Notes: generated by a model not told the origin, from the letters alone. A DNA stretch of 64,000 bases from Amorphochlora amoebiformis (GCA_054601695.1 BAAHQB010000016.1:620001-684000); one strand, 5' to 3'; numbered from the stretch's first letter, positions 1 to 20,870 are shown. Numbers and translations: made by a program.

Positions 1-38
<38 letters not shown>

Positions 39-51
39 CTCCCTCTCGCTC

Positions 52-110
<59 letters not shown>

Positions 111-181
111 CTCGCTATCTCTCCCTCCCGCTCTCTCTCTCTCTCTCGGTGTCTCTCTCTCTCTCTCTCGGTGTCTCTCTC

Positions 182-240
<59 letters not shown>

Positions 241-261
241 CTCTGTCTCTCTCTCTCTAAC

Positions 262-304
<43 letters not shown>

Positions 305-455
305 TTCTTCTCTCTCTCCCTGTCTGTCTGTCTCTCTCTCTCTGTCTGTCTGTCTGTCTCGTTCTTTCTCGTTCTCTCTCTCTCGCTCTCTCTCTTCTCT
401 CTCTATCTCTCTCTCTCTCTCTCGCTCATTTCCCATCTCTCTCTTTGCAAGCTTA
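1..455. repeat. (CT)n microsatellite
   Basis: Almost uninterrupted CT dinucleotides with scattered CTCG and CTGT variants. The long serine/leucine and arginine/glutamate open frames across it are translations of the repeat on the two strands. I see no gene here. Confidence 0.95.
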
Positions 456-640
456 ACCCTAACACTAACCCTAAGGCAAACCCTAGGGATAGAGTCTGAA
501 GCTGCATATGGACAGATACCCATCGTCAAACCCTAACCCTAACCCTAACCCTAACCCTAATCCTAACCCTAACCCTAACCCTAACCCTGGCCCTAACCCT
601 GAGCCTATTTTAACCTTAAACCTAACCTAACCCTATCGCA
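456..640. repeat. Interstitial telomere-type CCCTAA repeats
   Basis: Irregular CCCTAA units, purest at about 529-600, interrupted by a unique 40-base piece at 487-524 that looks like an exon. The C-rich strand is the plus strand. Confidence 0.85.
487..524 (+). CDS. Candidate exon, unknown protein (IESEAAYGQIPI)
   Basis: The stretch is preceded by CCCTAG (acceptor) and followed by GTCAAA (donor). It has 2 leading bases plus 12 codons and ends in phase 0, so it would join in frame to the candidate exon at 1310-1346. It is the only non-repetitive sequence between telomeric arrays. It could be a 5' exon of the transporter that ends at 13,832, but I cannot chain it through. It is short, so chance is possible. 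Confidence 0.3.
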
Positions 641-649
641 CGTAGGCTA

Positions 650-667
650 TAGATGGATATATATGTA

Positions 668-734
<67 letters not shown>

Positions 735-750
735 TTGGTGTGTGTGTGAG

Positions 751-786
<36 letters not shown>

Positions 787-1000
787 TATATATATTATAT
801 ATATGTGCGTGTATGTGTATATATATATATATATATGTGGTGTATATATTATTCCTATGAATACATTTATGTATCTACATATCTATATTATATATATATA
901 TATATATATACATATACATTATATATATATATATATATGTATGTATACATGTATTATATATATATATACATAATTATATACATACAATTATTATAGGTGT

Positions 1001-1065
<65 letters not shown>

Positions 1066-1222
1066 CATATGTATATAGGTAATAGTAATAATACAAATAA
1101 TTTATAACAGCATATTCTGAATATTTGTAATTAATACACATAACAATACCTACAAGAAAATTAGAATATAATATATATATATATATATATGTTTTATATA
1201 TACACAAGAAAATTCGAATATA

Positions 1223-1300
<78 letters not shown>
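650..1300. repeat. (TA)n and (TG)n microsatellite
   Basis: Long TA tracts with GTGTGT islands near 705-725 and 745-755, and a less repetitive AT-rich part at 1080-1170. No coding signal is visible on either strand. Confidence 0.9.
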
Positions 1301-1301
<1 letters not shown>

Positions 1302-1309
1302 CCCCTAAG

Positions 1310-1346
1310 GATCCCGAAACAGATTCAGACGAATATAAAGCTTCAA
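1310..1346 (+). CDS. Candidate exon, unknown acidic segment (DPETDSDEYKAS)
   Basis: It is bounded by CCCCTAAG (acceptor) and GTCAGT (donor), with 12 codons plus one base. The acidic composition resembles a cytoplasmic loop. The phase matches the 487-524 exon upstream but not the 2301-2362 exon downstream, so an exon is missing or one of these calls is wrong. Confidence 0.3.
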
Positions 1347-1359
1347 GTCAGTCTCTTAA

Positions 1360-2300
1360 CCCTAACCCTAACCCTAACCCTAACCCTAAAGTTAACCCTA
1401 ACCCTAAAGTTAACCCTAACCCTAACCCTAACCTTAACCCTAACCCTAACCCTAACCCTAACCCTAACCCTAACCCTAACCCTAACCCTAACTAAACTGT
1501 CACGCCTGGTAATTCTGAGTGTAAGCAACCCTAACCCTAACCTTAACCCTAACCCTAACCCTAACCCTAACCCCTAACCCTAACCCTAACTAAACTGTCA
1601 AGCCTGGTAGTTTTGAGTGTAAGCAACCCTAACCCTAACCTTAACCCTAACCCTAACCCTAACCCTAACCCCTAACCCTAACCCTAACTAAACTGTCAAG
1701 CCTGGTAGTTTTGAGTGTAAGCAACCCTAACCCTAACCTTAACCCTAACCCTAACCCTAACCCTAACCCCTAACCCTAACCCTAACTAAACTGTCAAGCC
1801 TGGTAGTTTTGAGTGTAAGCAACCCTAACCCTAACCTTAACCCTAACCCTAACCCCTAACCCTAACCCTAACCCTAACCCTAACTAAACTGTCAAGCCTG
1901 GTAATTCTGAGTGTAAGCAACCCTAACCCTAACCTTAACCCTAACCCTAACCCTAACCCTAACCCTAACCCTAACCCTAACTAAACTGTCAAGCCTGGTA
2001 ATTCTGAGTGTAAGCAACCCTAACCCTAACCTTAACCCTAACCCTAACCCTAACCCTAACCCTAACTAAACTGTCACGCCTGGTAATTCTGAGTGTAAGC
2101 AACCCTAACCCTAACCTTAACCCTAACCCTAACCCTAACCCTAACCCCTAACCCTAACCCTAACTAAACTGTCAAGCCTGGTAGTTTTGAGTGTAAGCAA
2201 CCCTAACCCTAACCTTAACCCTAACCCTTACCCTAACCCTAACCCTAACCCTAACCCTAACCCTAACTAAACTGTCACGCCTGGTAATTCTGAGTGTAAG
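1360..2300 (+). repeat. Satellite of nine units, telomeric repeat plus a 35-bp unique block
   Basis: Each unit of roughly 85-105 bp has two parts: several CCCTAA repeats, and an ACTAAACTGTCA(A/C)GCC block followed by TGGTA(A/G)TT(C/T)TGAGTGTAAG. The block recurs near 1491, 1587, 1687, 1786, 1884, 1980, 2066, 2163 and 2267. Two variants alternate (GGTAATTCTG and GGTAGTTTTG). The number of CCCTAA units varies between copies. The last copy ends in GTGTAAG directly against the candidate exon at 2301. Confidence 0.9.
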
Positions 2301-2362
2301 GCTATTCTTAATGATAGATGTCGTTCATTCTGGAATTACCGGGAGAGGATATCGAACTCTGG
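2301..2362 (+). CDS. Candidate exon, unknown (contains [12 protein letters not shown])
   Basis: It starts straight after the AAG that ends the nine-unit satellite and ends at G|GTATGT. The length is 62 nt: 1 base, 20 codons, 1 base. The hydrophobic start followed by a Gly/Arg-rich stretch would fit a membrane-protein loop. It may be an N-terminal exon of the transporter ending at 13,832; this is inference from position and splice sites only. Confidence 0.35.
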
Positions 2363-2631
2363 GTATGTATGTGTGTATGTATGTATGTATGTATGTGTGT
2401 ATGTATGTATATATGTATGTGTGTATGTATGTATGTATGTATGTATGTATGTGTGTGTATGTATGTATGTATGTGTGTGTATGTGTGTATGTATGTATGT
2501 ATGTATGTGTGTGTGTGTATGTATGTGTGTGTGTATTTATGTATGTATGTATGTACGTATGCATGCATGTGTGTGTGTATGTATATATGTATGTATGTAT
2601 ATGTATGCGTGTGTATGTATGTATGTATGTA

Positions 2632-2662
<31 letters not shown>

Positions 2663-2709
2663 ATGTATGTATGTATGTATGTATGTATGTATGTATGTAT
2701 GTGTGTATG

Positions 2710-2746
<37 letters not shown>

Positions 2747-2900
2747 CATATCTGTAAATATATACATATATATACATTATATATGTATATATATATATAT
2801 ATGGGTGTGTGTGTATATATGTATGTAATTATTTATATGCATGGGTTTGTGAGAATATTCTATTCTATTTATGTGTATGTTTGTATGTATGTGCGTAATT

Positions 2901-2947
<47 letters not shown>

Positions 2948-2953
2948 TATAAA

Positions 2954-2993
<40 letters not shown>

Positions 2994-3052
2994 GGGTTTG
3001 TAAGAATATTCTGTTTGTGTTTATAACTGTATGTATAATATATATTTATTTA

Positions 3053-3083
<31 letters not shown>

Positions 3084-3298
3084 TATATTTATGGATATAT
3101 ATATATATATTACAATATATATATATACATATATATATATATTATTAATAAATATAGATATGTACATATTTTAATAATAATATAATAAATAATAATAATC
3201 TAATAATGATAACAATAATAATAATAGTATTATATATATATATATATATATATATACATTTATGCATATATACATATATATATATATATATTATATTA

Positions 3299-3357
<59 letters not shown>

Positions 3358-3365
3358 AAGATGTA
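2363..3365. repeat. (TATG)n then (TA)n microsatellites
   Basis: 2363-2715 is a tetranucleotide TATG/TGTG array. From 2716 onward it is (TA)n with short AT-rich interruptions, including TTTA repeats near 3045-3065 and TAATAA runs near 3165-3230. No gene is visible. Confidence 0.95.
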
Positions 3366-3394
3366 GGAATTATTGAACTCTAAAGTATATCGTA

Positions 3395-3617
3395 ATTCCA
3401 CTCTCATCTCTTTCTTTCTCTCTCTCTCTCTCCCCTCTATCTCTCTTTCTTACTCTCCCTCTCTCTGTCTCTCTCTCTCTCCTCTCCATCTCTCTTTCTT
3501 TCTCCCTCTCTCTCTCCCTCTCTCTCTCTCTCCCCGTCTCTATCTCTCTTTCTTACTCTCTCCCTCTCTCTTTCTTTCTCTCTTTCTCTCTCTCCTCTCT
3601 CTTTCTCCCTCTTTCTA

Positions 3618-3669
<52 letters not shown>

Positions 3670-3805
3670 CTCTATCCCTCTTTCTTACTCTCTCCCTCTT
3701 TCTCTCTCTCTCACTCTCTCTCTCTTCCTACTATCTCGTCTCTCTCCTTCTTACTCTCTCTCTCTCATTCTCTCTCCTCTCTATCTCTTTTTCTTACTCT
3801 CTCCC

Positions 3806-3864
<59 letters not shown>

Positions 3865-4014
3865 CTCCTCTCTATCTCTCTTTCTTACTCTCTCCCTCTC
3901 TCTCTCTCTCTTTCTCTTTCTTTCTCTCTCTCTCTTTCTCTCTCTTCCTCTCTCTTCCTCTCTCTTTCTCTCTCTTTCTCTCTCTCCTCTCTATCTCTCT
4001 TTCTTAACCTCTCC

Positions 4015-4068
<54 letters not shown>

Positions 4069-4195
4069 CCCTCTCTCTCTCTCCCTCTCTCTCTCTCTCC
4101 TCTCTCTTTCTCTCTTTCTTACTCTCTCCACCTCTCTCTCTTTCTGACTCTCACCCTCTCTCTCTCTCTTTCTTACACACACTCTCTCTCTCCCC
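3395..4195. repeat. (CT)n / TTTC-rich pyrimidine tract
   Basis: About 800 bases of CTCT with TTTC and CCCT interruptions, followed by a TA tract. It encodes only poly Ser/Leu on the plus strand and poly Arg/Glu on the minus strand. No exon is recognised. Confidence 0.95.
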
Positions 4196-4201
4196 ATATA
4201 T

Positions 4202-4256
<55 letters not shown>

Positions 4257-4451
4257 ATCTCTTCTCTTCGTTCTCTTAATGTGTAATAAATACATATTGT
4301 ATAAACTATATATATATATATATATATATCTTATTTGTTATACATATAGCCCTAACCCTAACCCTAACCCCCAACCCTAACCCTAACCCTAACCCTAACC
4401 CTAACCCTAACCCTAACCCTAACCCTAACCCTAACCCTAACCCCTACTTAG

Positions 4452-4496
4452 GCGAAAGAGATTCAAATACTAAGAGTCTTAACGCTCTTCCTCATA
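4452..4496 (+). CDS. Candidate hydrophobic exon (AKEIQILRVLTLFLI)
   Basis: Fifteen codons, phase 0 at both ends, between the acceptor CCCCTACTTAG and the donor GTTAAC. Telomeric repeats form the flanking introns on both sides. The amphipathic-to-hydrophobic sequence suits a transmembrane helix of the downstream transporter, but its position in that protein is not established. Confidence 0.35.
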
Positions 4497-4602
4497 GTTA
4501 ACCCTAACCCTAACCCTAACCCTAGGGTTAGGGTTAGTGTTAGGGTTAGGGTTAGGGTTAGGGTTAGGGTTAGGGTTAGGGTTAGGGTTAGGGTTAGGGT
4601 TA

Positions 4603-4647
4603 GGATCAGATTATTCAGCATGTCTTTGTCCAAGGACCATTGACTCC
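4603..4647 (+). repeat. Dispersed 45-bp telomere-associated unit, copy 1
   Basis: Contains GATCAGATTATTCAGCATG and ends in GACCATTGACTC. It sits inside a TTAGGG array. Related copies are at 21630-21673, 63171-63214, 63281-63325 and 63381-63425. Confidence 0.85.
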
Positions 4648-4936
4648 TCCACAGTGGGAAGATAGTGCGGTTAGGGTTAGGGTTAGGGTTAGGGTTAGGG
4701 TTAGGGTTAGGGTTAGGGTTAGGGTTAGGGCTAGGGCGTCGGGTTAGGGTTAGGGATTAACCTTAGGGTTAGGGGTTAACCTTAGGGTTAAAGGGTTAGG
4801 GTTAGGGTTAGGGTTAGGCCTTAACCCTAAACCTAACTGGTTAAAATTAAGCTTGTTAGGGAAAGGGAATAATATATATATATATATATATATAATTGTA
4901 TCTACTTGTAAATATATATATATATATATATTTGTG

Positions 4937-4992
<56 letters not shown>

Positions 4993-5087
4993 CATATCAA
5001 ACATATATGTATATGCATATTTATAATATAAATATATACATAAGAATGTATATACATTCATTTATATATATATATATATGTATATAC

Positions 5088-5146
<59 letters not shown>

Positions 5147-5170
5147 TATATTCAACTGTTTTTCCCACAG

Positions 5171-13832
<8,662 letters not shown>

Positions 13833-15120
13833 TCTAAATGATGAGCCTTAGCTTGTCTGCGCCAGCACACAAAAAATAAAACAATGAGTATAAATAGAGT
13901 AAAAGTTATACAAATTCGTACGGTACGCTTAAATAACTCGATGGGAATAAATAAATAGATAAATAAACCCCAAAACCCTGAATCATGATCAAGGTTAAAC
14001 AATTACACACGTGTAATACATGATGAGATCGACGTGTTTGTACGTATCATCCTTGTCGTAGACAACTTAGTAATCATACATATATGCACAGTGGATATGT
14101 ACAGATACGTCAAAGCTATGTATGATACCTACGTACGTACGCATACAGTGTCTCTAAATATACCTTGTTACGTACTGCCTCTATGATTCTATGTAGTATT
14201 GAGTCTTCCTGTTTTCTCCGTACGTACCGTGGCTACTATATGTATACATATTAAGTCTAGTAAGTATAAAAATAATCGAGCCCAGTCGAGCAACGTTTAG
14301 TTGTTTATCGTACATATACGATGTTAAAAATACGATCATGCGCATGCGTATACAAACATGTACTATGAATCAAAAGTTACTGACTGTACGTACGTACGTA
14401 TGTATCTACGTACGTACGTATCTACGTACGTACGTATCTACGTACGTACGTATCTACGCGCTTATCCATCCACTTTTCATCTAGTTTCATACACGTTGGA
14501 GCCGCACACGGTAACTGACATCACTCACACCTGATACTAGTGATACGTCAGTGACGTCAATACGTACCAATCAATGACCTTAGCCTTTACTTGTACCACT
14601 ACATACTAGCATACACTAGATAGAGGCTAGCGAGTATGTTGAGCACATACGTATGATCATATTTGCACTCTGTGCGTGCTCATCTAGTAGTACAAGAGAC
14701 CGACCGTATGCGCAAAGAGTCAATTTTGAAGAAAACGAATTGCAAAATATGCGAAATCGTTAAGCATGATGATGAATGCACTTAATTATACATACACATA
14801 CAATTTTAACAGTACATATAGCCGTGCGGGTTACTACATAAGGTAACTGTAGTCTATGTATAGAGTCATCATACACCGGCCTGGCTGCACTGCAAATGGT
14901 GGCAGTGTTAGCCGTATATTATTTGCCAATCGATAGGTTGGGTGGGTGTAGACACGCTGGTCTGGAAGATCCATTGGACTCCTCAAGGCCACACGCCAGA
15001 CCTCGACCTTACTTCATGCCAGGTCTTTCCGTGCTTGACATATCTGTTGTTTGTATGCATTGTAGTTTTGTGAATGAAAAGAATATGACTTACACATGCT
15101 TTCTGAATTTTTTATCACAT
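13833..15120. other. Intergenic spacer of ordinary composition
   Basis: About 1.3 kb with no long microsatellite between the transporter stop and the next TA tract. A short array of TACGTACGTACGTATC units lies at about 14385-14458; each unit contains the self-complementary ACGTACGT. No coding exon is convincing. It probably holds the transporter 3' UTR and flanking regulatory DNA. Confidence 0.6.
14385..14458. repeat. 16-bp tandem array with palindromic ACGTACGT
   Basis: Four units of TACGTACGTACGTATC in tandem, ending in TCTACGCG. Each is largely its own reverse complement. Confidence 0.85.
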
Positions 15121-15126
15121 GTATAA

Positions 15127-15510
<384 letters not shown>

Positions 15511-15565
15511 TAAAAGATTTAAAAGTATGTACCAATACAGACTACACATACTTGATACGTATACA

Positions 15566-15729
15566 TGTCCAACTTGTCGGGTAGGGACGCTACACGTGCG
15601 TATATATGCCCAAATAGTCGAGCAAGTATATCATACGTATACATACATGTCCAAGCAGCCGAGTAGGTATGCTGTACGTACGCATATATGTCAAAGTTGC
15701 CCAGGAACTGTGTTGTACGCATATATATA
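15566..15729 (+). repeat. 41-bp tandem repeat, four diverged copies
   Basis: Units begin at 15566, 15607, 15648 and 15689 with TG(T/C)C(C/A)AA and end in GCGTATATA-like sequence. Inverted relatives of the CCAAATAGTCGAGC core are seen at about 15756-15772 (CTCGGCTATTTGGACC) and 15865-15880 (CCGACTATTTGGGC). Confidence 0.8.
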
Positions 15730-15903
15730 TGTATATATATATATATATATGTCGATATACTAACTCGGCTATTTGGACCTGAAAACGAACGTATAACGTA
15801 TAACATACTTACCGTTAAGACATACTTGCTGGGTTTGCTGGGTTATTTGGTATAATATACTTTCCCGACTATTTGGGCTTGGATATTTTGGATGTATATA
15901 TAT

Positions 15904-15967
<64 letters not shown>

Positions 15968-15993
15968 TATATATATATATGTAATATACATAC

Positions 15994-16044
15994 TCGACTA
16001 AAGCCTCCCGTAGTCGTGCCAACTGCTCTTCCGATAGCCCTTCA

Positions 16045-16045
<1 letters not shown>
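15994..16045 (-). CDS. Minus-strand exon, unknown protein ([15 protein letters not shown])
   Basis: The acceptor TATATAG is a TA tract ending in G; the donor is GTATGT. 52 nt: 2 bases, 16 codons, 2 bases, phase-compatible with the exon at 16106-16158 upstream on the same strand. It is helical and acidic, reminiscent of the helix before a calmodulin-type loop, but no canonical EF-hand loop is present. Confidence 0.5.
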
Positions 16046-16103
<58 letters not shown>

Positions 16104-16105
16104 AC

Positions 16106-16158
16106 CTATTAACTCTGCATTGACGTCTCCATCATCATCTTCAGCTAATAATTCCAAA
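16106..16158 (-). CDS. Minus-strand exon, unknown acidic protein ([14 protein letters not shown])
   Basis: Bounded by TATATAG and GTCAAT; one base, 17 codons, one base. It joins in frame to 15994-16045. DDDGD followed by VNAEL is loop-like, but the glutamate expected at the end of an EF-hand loop is not in register. Confidence 0.5.
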
Positions 16159-16289
16159 CTATATAGGTATATACATATATATATATATAATATATATATA
16201 TATACATACATATATATATATATATACATGTATATATATATATATATATATATTCATGTTAATACATATAATATATATATATATAATGA

Positions 16290-16720
16290 TTAGACATTTT
16301 AACACGTGGGGTGTCTTGACAGTGAATGTGTGGGATATCTTGACAGTGAATGTGTGGGGTGTATTTGCATGACTCACATGCGTACAAAGGTCTAACTTAA
16401 TCACAGACTCTCTTGACAGCCATACTCTGGAATTGGGCGTATGGGTGTCTTGACAGTCAAGACATGGGGTGTCTTGACAGTCAATGCGTGGGGCGTCTTG
16501 ACAGTGAATATGTGGGGTGTATTTTCCAGTTTACAAAGGTCTAACTTACTCACGGACTCTCTTGACAGCCAAACTCTGGCATTGGGCGTATGGCTGTCTT
16601 GACAGTTAAGACGCGGGGTGTCTTGACGGTCAAGACGTGGGGTATCTTGACAGTGAAGACATGGGGTGTCTTGGCAGTCAATGTGTGGTGTGTATTTTTG
16701 CCAGTAAAGGTTTGCATCAA
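16290..16720. repeat. 24-bp tandem array with TCTTGAC dyad, in higher-order units
   Basis: TCTTGACAGT(G/C)AA starts are exactly 24 bp apart: 16314, 16338; 16448, 16472, 16496; 16597, 16621, 16645, 16669. Groups are separated by a shared spacer containing AAAGGTCTAACTTA and TTGGGCGTATGG, giving a higher-order period of about 149 bp. Many copies read TCTTGACAGTCAAGA, which is self-complementary. 24 is a multiple of 3, so both strands stay open across the array. Confidence 0.9.
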
Positions 16721-16751
16721 CATCGCTACCCTAGTTTTCACACAGTGTATA

Positions 16752-16802
<51 letters not shown>

Positions 16803-16816
16803 TATATAAGTATATA

Positions 16817-16847
<31 letters not shown>

Positions 16848-16875
16848 AATATATATATATATAATATTTATTTAC

Positions 16876-16926
16876 AGTGACCCTAATTCCTCCTCGTACG
16901 GGTCCTGAGATATCTCCACAATATCG
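16876..16926 (-). CDS. Minus-strand exon, unknown protein (RYCGDISGPVRGGIRVT)
   Basis: The acceptor is ATTATCAG and the donor GTAAAT; 17 codons, phase 0 at both ends. About 100 bp including this exon is present again in opposite orientation at 19985-20088, where a one-base loss breaks the frame. This copy is the intact one. Confidence 0.5.
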
Positions 16927-17095
16927 CTGATAATTGTACACAAATATAGATTTACATCCCCATATATATATATATATATATATATATAGAAGTATACATA
17001 TATATATATGTATGTAAATATCTGAAATATATACAAAAAGGAAATAGACAAATTATAATAGACAAGAGAAGACAATATACAAAGACATATATATT

Positions 17096-17132
<37 letters not shown>

Positions 17133-17319
17133 GTTTATATATATATATGTACACATGTACATACATATATATATATATACATATATATATATATCCTAAT
17201 AGAGAGACACGAAAAATAGAGAGAGATAGATTGATAGTCGAAGATTTTGACACAGAGAGTGAGGGAGACTTATGCATAGAGATGCCTACATGGACCAATA
17301 CAGAAAGATTCATAGAGAG

Positions 17320-17725
17320 ATAAAAGGATACACAGAAATGCTGAGATATATAGATAGAGATATTTGTGAGAGAGAGAGAGAGAGAGATACAAGGATAGAG
17401 ATTTATAAAAAAGAGAGGAAAACAGAGAGAGATAGAGATAGAGAGAGATAGAGAAAGATAGAGAGAGAGAGATAGAGATAGAGATAGAGAGAGATTGAAA
17501 ACGAATGGAGATGAAGAAAGAAAGAGAAAGTGGGATATGTTAGAAATATAGATATATACAGCGAGATGAGAAAGAGATAGAGAGAGGAGATCTACAGAGA
17601 TAGAGATATATATAGAGAGAGATAGAGATAGATAGTGATATAGATAGATAAGAGATATAGAGAGATAGAGAGAAATAGAGATATAGAGAGAGGGAGATAC
17701 AAAAATTAGAGAGAGATATGTCGAG
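17320..17725. repeat. GA/GATA-rich low-complexity tract
   Basis: Purine-rich AGAGAGATAGAGATAG sequence, imperfect. Just before it, 17195-17320 has an open plus-strand stretch ([19 protein letters not shown]) that may be an exon but has no clear donor. Confidence 0.8.
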
Positions 17726-17796
17726 TAGTTATGCCAAGAAAGAGAGAGAGATATATAGCATCCATCCGACGTTTGAGCTGTCTGAATGATTCGTAC

Positions 17797-17884
17797 CCTA
17801 TCTCGACGTCCCTAACGTCGATTTTGATTTCTTTTCTTGCCAAGCTGCGAAGACGCGCAATCCTTCTCTGCATAAACCTTTCGT
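17797..17884 (-). CDS. Minus-strand exon, unknown basic protein (ERFMQRRIARLRSLARKE)
   Basis: The acceptor is TATATAG and the donor GG|GTACGA; 2 bases, 28 codons, 2 bases. The sequence is a strongly basic helix followed by IKIDVRDVEI. Its 5' half resembles two degenerate segments at 18066-18112 and 18264-18312. Confidence 0.5.
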
Positions 17885-17889
17885 CTATA

Positions 17890-19113
<1,224 letters not shown>

Positions 19114-19503
19114 TGTTAGTGCAGAGATACAATAATGCAGATAGCATCAGTAAACGCAGCTCGATGAGTAGATGTCTGTACACTATTCAAACGTTATCGT
19201 AGCCCTAATGTAGATCGCTCGAGATCGATGGAGATTCTGGAGATCGTTCGGAGATCGTATCATCCGGTAGTACCCGGTAGTACCCGTCAGTACCCAGTAG
19301 TAACGGGCTTTCGTTGTACCATAACAAAAGCGTGCCGTCACGCCATATCATGGTGACGTCACGGCATGTCACGCCTAATGTTACCCATCAGTACCCTCTT
19401 CGTTTGTAGTCAAGAGCAAGTAGCCATGCAACATGGAAAGTTAAAATCAGAATTCGGAAAGACTTCAATCGGATCACTGTCCACAATACCACTGCGTTAA
19501 CAA
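19114..19503. mobile_element. Small non-autonomous element with imperfect terminal inverted repeats, copy 1
   Basis: About 390 bp of mixed composition inserted between TA tracts. It starts TTGTTAGTGCAG and ends CACTGCGTTAACAA; the inverted ends agree at TTGTTA and GCAG. A second element with the same start and the same GTTAACAA end lies at 35901-36242. It contains GGTAGTACCC direct repeats and TGACGTCACGGCATGTCACG. No coding capacity is seen. Confidence 0.5.
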
Positions 19504-19525
19504 TATATATATGTATATAAATATA

Positions 19526-19562
<37 letters not shown>

Positions 19563-19565
19563 TAC

Positions 19566-19612
19566 CTCCTTCTTCATTCCTTCTGATTCTTCTTCTCTTC
19601 CTCTGGGGTAGC

Positions 19613-19614
<2 letters not shown>
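19566..19614 (-). CDS. Minus-strand exon, unknown ([16 protein letters not shown])
   Basis: The acceptor is TATATAG and the donor GAG|GTAATA; one base plus 16 codons, ending in phase 0. Highly charged. The flanks are pure TA repeat, so this island is probably exonic. Confidence 0.45.
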
Positions 19615-19657
<43 letters not shown>

Positions 19658-19677
19658 AACAGATTGCTAATAAATAA

Positions 19678-19715
<38 letters not shown>

Positions 19716-19807
19716 CATATATATATAGTGTATACATACCTCTCTCTCTCTACATACACACATACATATATATGTGTGTGTGTGTATATATAAAAATGGT
19801 ACATTAC

Positions 19808-19861
19808 CAGTGACTTGGAAAGTTTCAGATATCCATCGATTACTTCTATTTCAGTCGTTAC
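19808..19861 (-). CDS. Minus-strand exon, unknown ([18 protein letters not shown])
   Basis: The acceptor is TATATAG and the donor GTAATG; 18 codons, phase 0 at both ends. Good protein-like composition. Probably the same gene as 19566-19614, though the phase there (one extra base) implies another exon between them. Confidence 0.5.
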
Positions 19862-19868
19862 CTATATA

Positions 19869-19952
<84 letters not shown>

Positions 19953-20025
19953 ATATTATATATATGTGTGTGTTTTGTAGATTTCTATATATGGATGTAA
20001 ATCTATATTTATGTACATTTCTCAG

Positions 20026-20075
20026 CGATATTGTGGGGATATCTCAGGACCCGTACGAGGACGAATAGGGTCATC
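20026..20075 (+). pseudogene. Inverted, frameshifted copy of the 16876-16926 exon
   Basis: It keeps the CTCAG acceptor, the GTAAAT donor and the RYCGDISGPVRG reading, then has AATAGGG where the other copy has AATTAGGG. The exon is therefore 50 rather than 51 nt and out of frame. Homology extends about 40 bp upstream of the exon. Confidence 0.55.
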
Positions 20076-20090
20076 GTAAATAAATATGAC

Positions 20091-20142
<52 letters not shown>

Positions 20143-20339
20143 ATATATGTATATATATATGTATATGTATATATATTTGCAATACCAGGCTTCTGTAGAT
20201 ACTTCTAACAGTATGTATGTATATATATATATATATGTATGTATATATATATATATGTTTGCAATACCAGACTTCTATAGATGCTTCTAACAGTCTCCCG
20301 CCCCATGCGAAGGCCGGATGCCCTGTACATATATTATAT

Positions 20340-20377
<38 letters not shown>

Positions 20378-20423
20378 TATGTATATGCATATATATATAT
20401 TATATGTATATATATATATTATA

Positions 20424-20464
<41 letters not shown>

Positions 20465-20567
20465 TAAATATATATTATATATATATATATATATATATGT
20501 ATATTATATATATATATATATACATATACCTATATCTTACAAATCATGTAATACATTTATACACACC

Positions 20568-20625
<58 letters not shown>

Positions 20626-20685
20626 ATACATGTATGTATATATATACATAAATACATATATATATATAATATATATAAGAGACTT
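20076..20685. repeat. (TA)n with a duplicated 45-bp island
   Basis: TA repeat. TTTGCAATACCAG(G/A)CTTCT(G/A)TAGATACTTCTAACAGT-type sequence occurs at about 20176-20211 and 20258-20295, a local direct duplication. No exon recognised. Confidence 0.8.
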
Positions 20686-20722
20686 ACCAAAACGGAAGAG
20701 AAAATGCCGCAAACAATGGTCC
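20686..20722 (-). CDS. Minus-strand exon, unknown hydrophobic ([12 protein letters not shown])
   Basis: Read on the minus strand, telomeric CCCTAACCCACTAG is the acceptor and GTAAGT the donor; one base plus 12 codons. The splice sites are among the best in the region. The hydrophobic sequence suggests a membrane segment. Confidence 0.45.
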
Positions 20723-20727
20723 GCCTA

Positions 20728-20870
20728 GTGGGTTAGGGTTAGGGTTACGGTTAGGGTTAGGAATAGGGTTAGGGTTAGGGTTAGGGTCAGGCCAAGGGTA
20801 AGGAATAGGGTTAGGGTCAGGGTTAGGGTTAGGGCTAGGGTTAGGGTTAGGGTTATGGTGATTATGGTTG
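20728..20870. repeat. TTAGGG array
   Basis: Degenerate TTAGGG repeats with GGGTCAGG and GGAATAGGG variants. They are the intron sequence upstream of the minus-strand exon at 20686-20722. Confidence 0.9.

Larger units (their letters stand above)
4349..4815. repeat. Interstitial telomeric array with an inverted junction
   Basis: CCCTAA runs (4349-4443 and 4497-4522) meet TTAGGG runs (4525-4602 and about 4670-4815) at a palindromic CCTAGG at 4521-4526. Two unique inserts break the array: a candidate exon at 4452-4496 and a 45-bp dispersed unit at about 4603-4647. Confidence 0.9.

Noticed and set aside
1-640. Chromosome end at the left edge
   Set aside because: Telomeric repeats are degenerate, short and internal to CT tract and exon-like sequence; nothing shows a terminus.
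3373-4380. 335-codon Ser/Leu open frame
   Set aside because: Pure translation of the CT tract; the complementary strand gives poly Arg/Glu. No start context and no conserved motif.
16290-16720. CRISPR array
   Set aside because: 24-bp repeats are contiguous, without unique spacers, in an intron-rich eukaryotic sequence.
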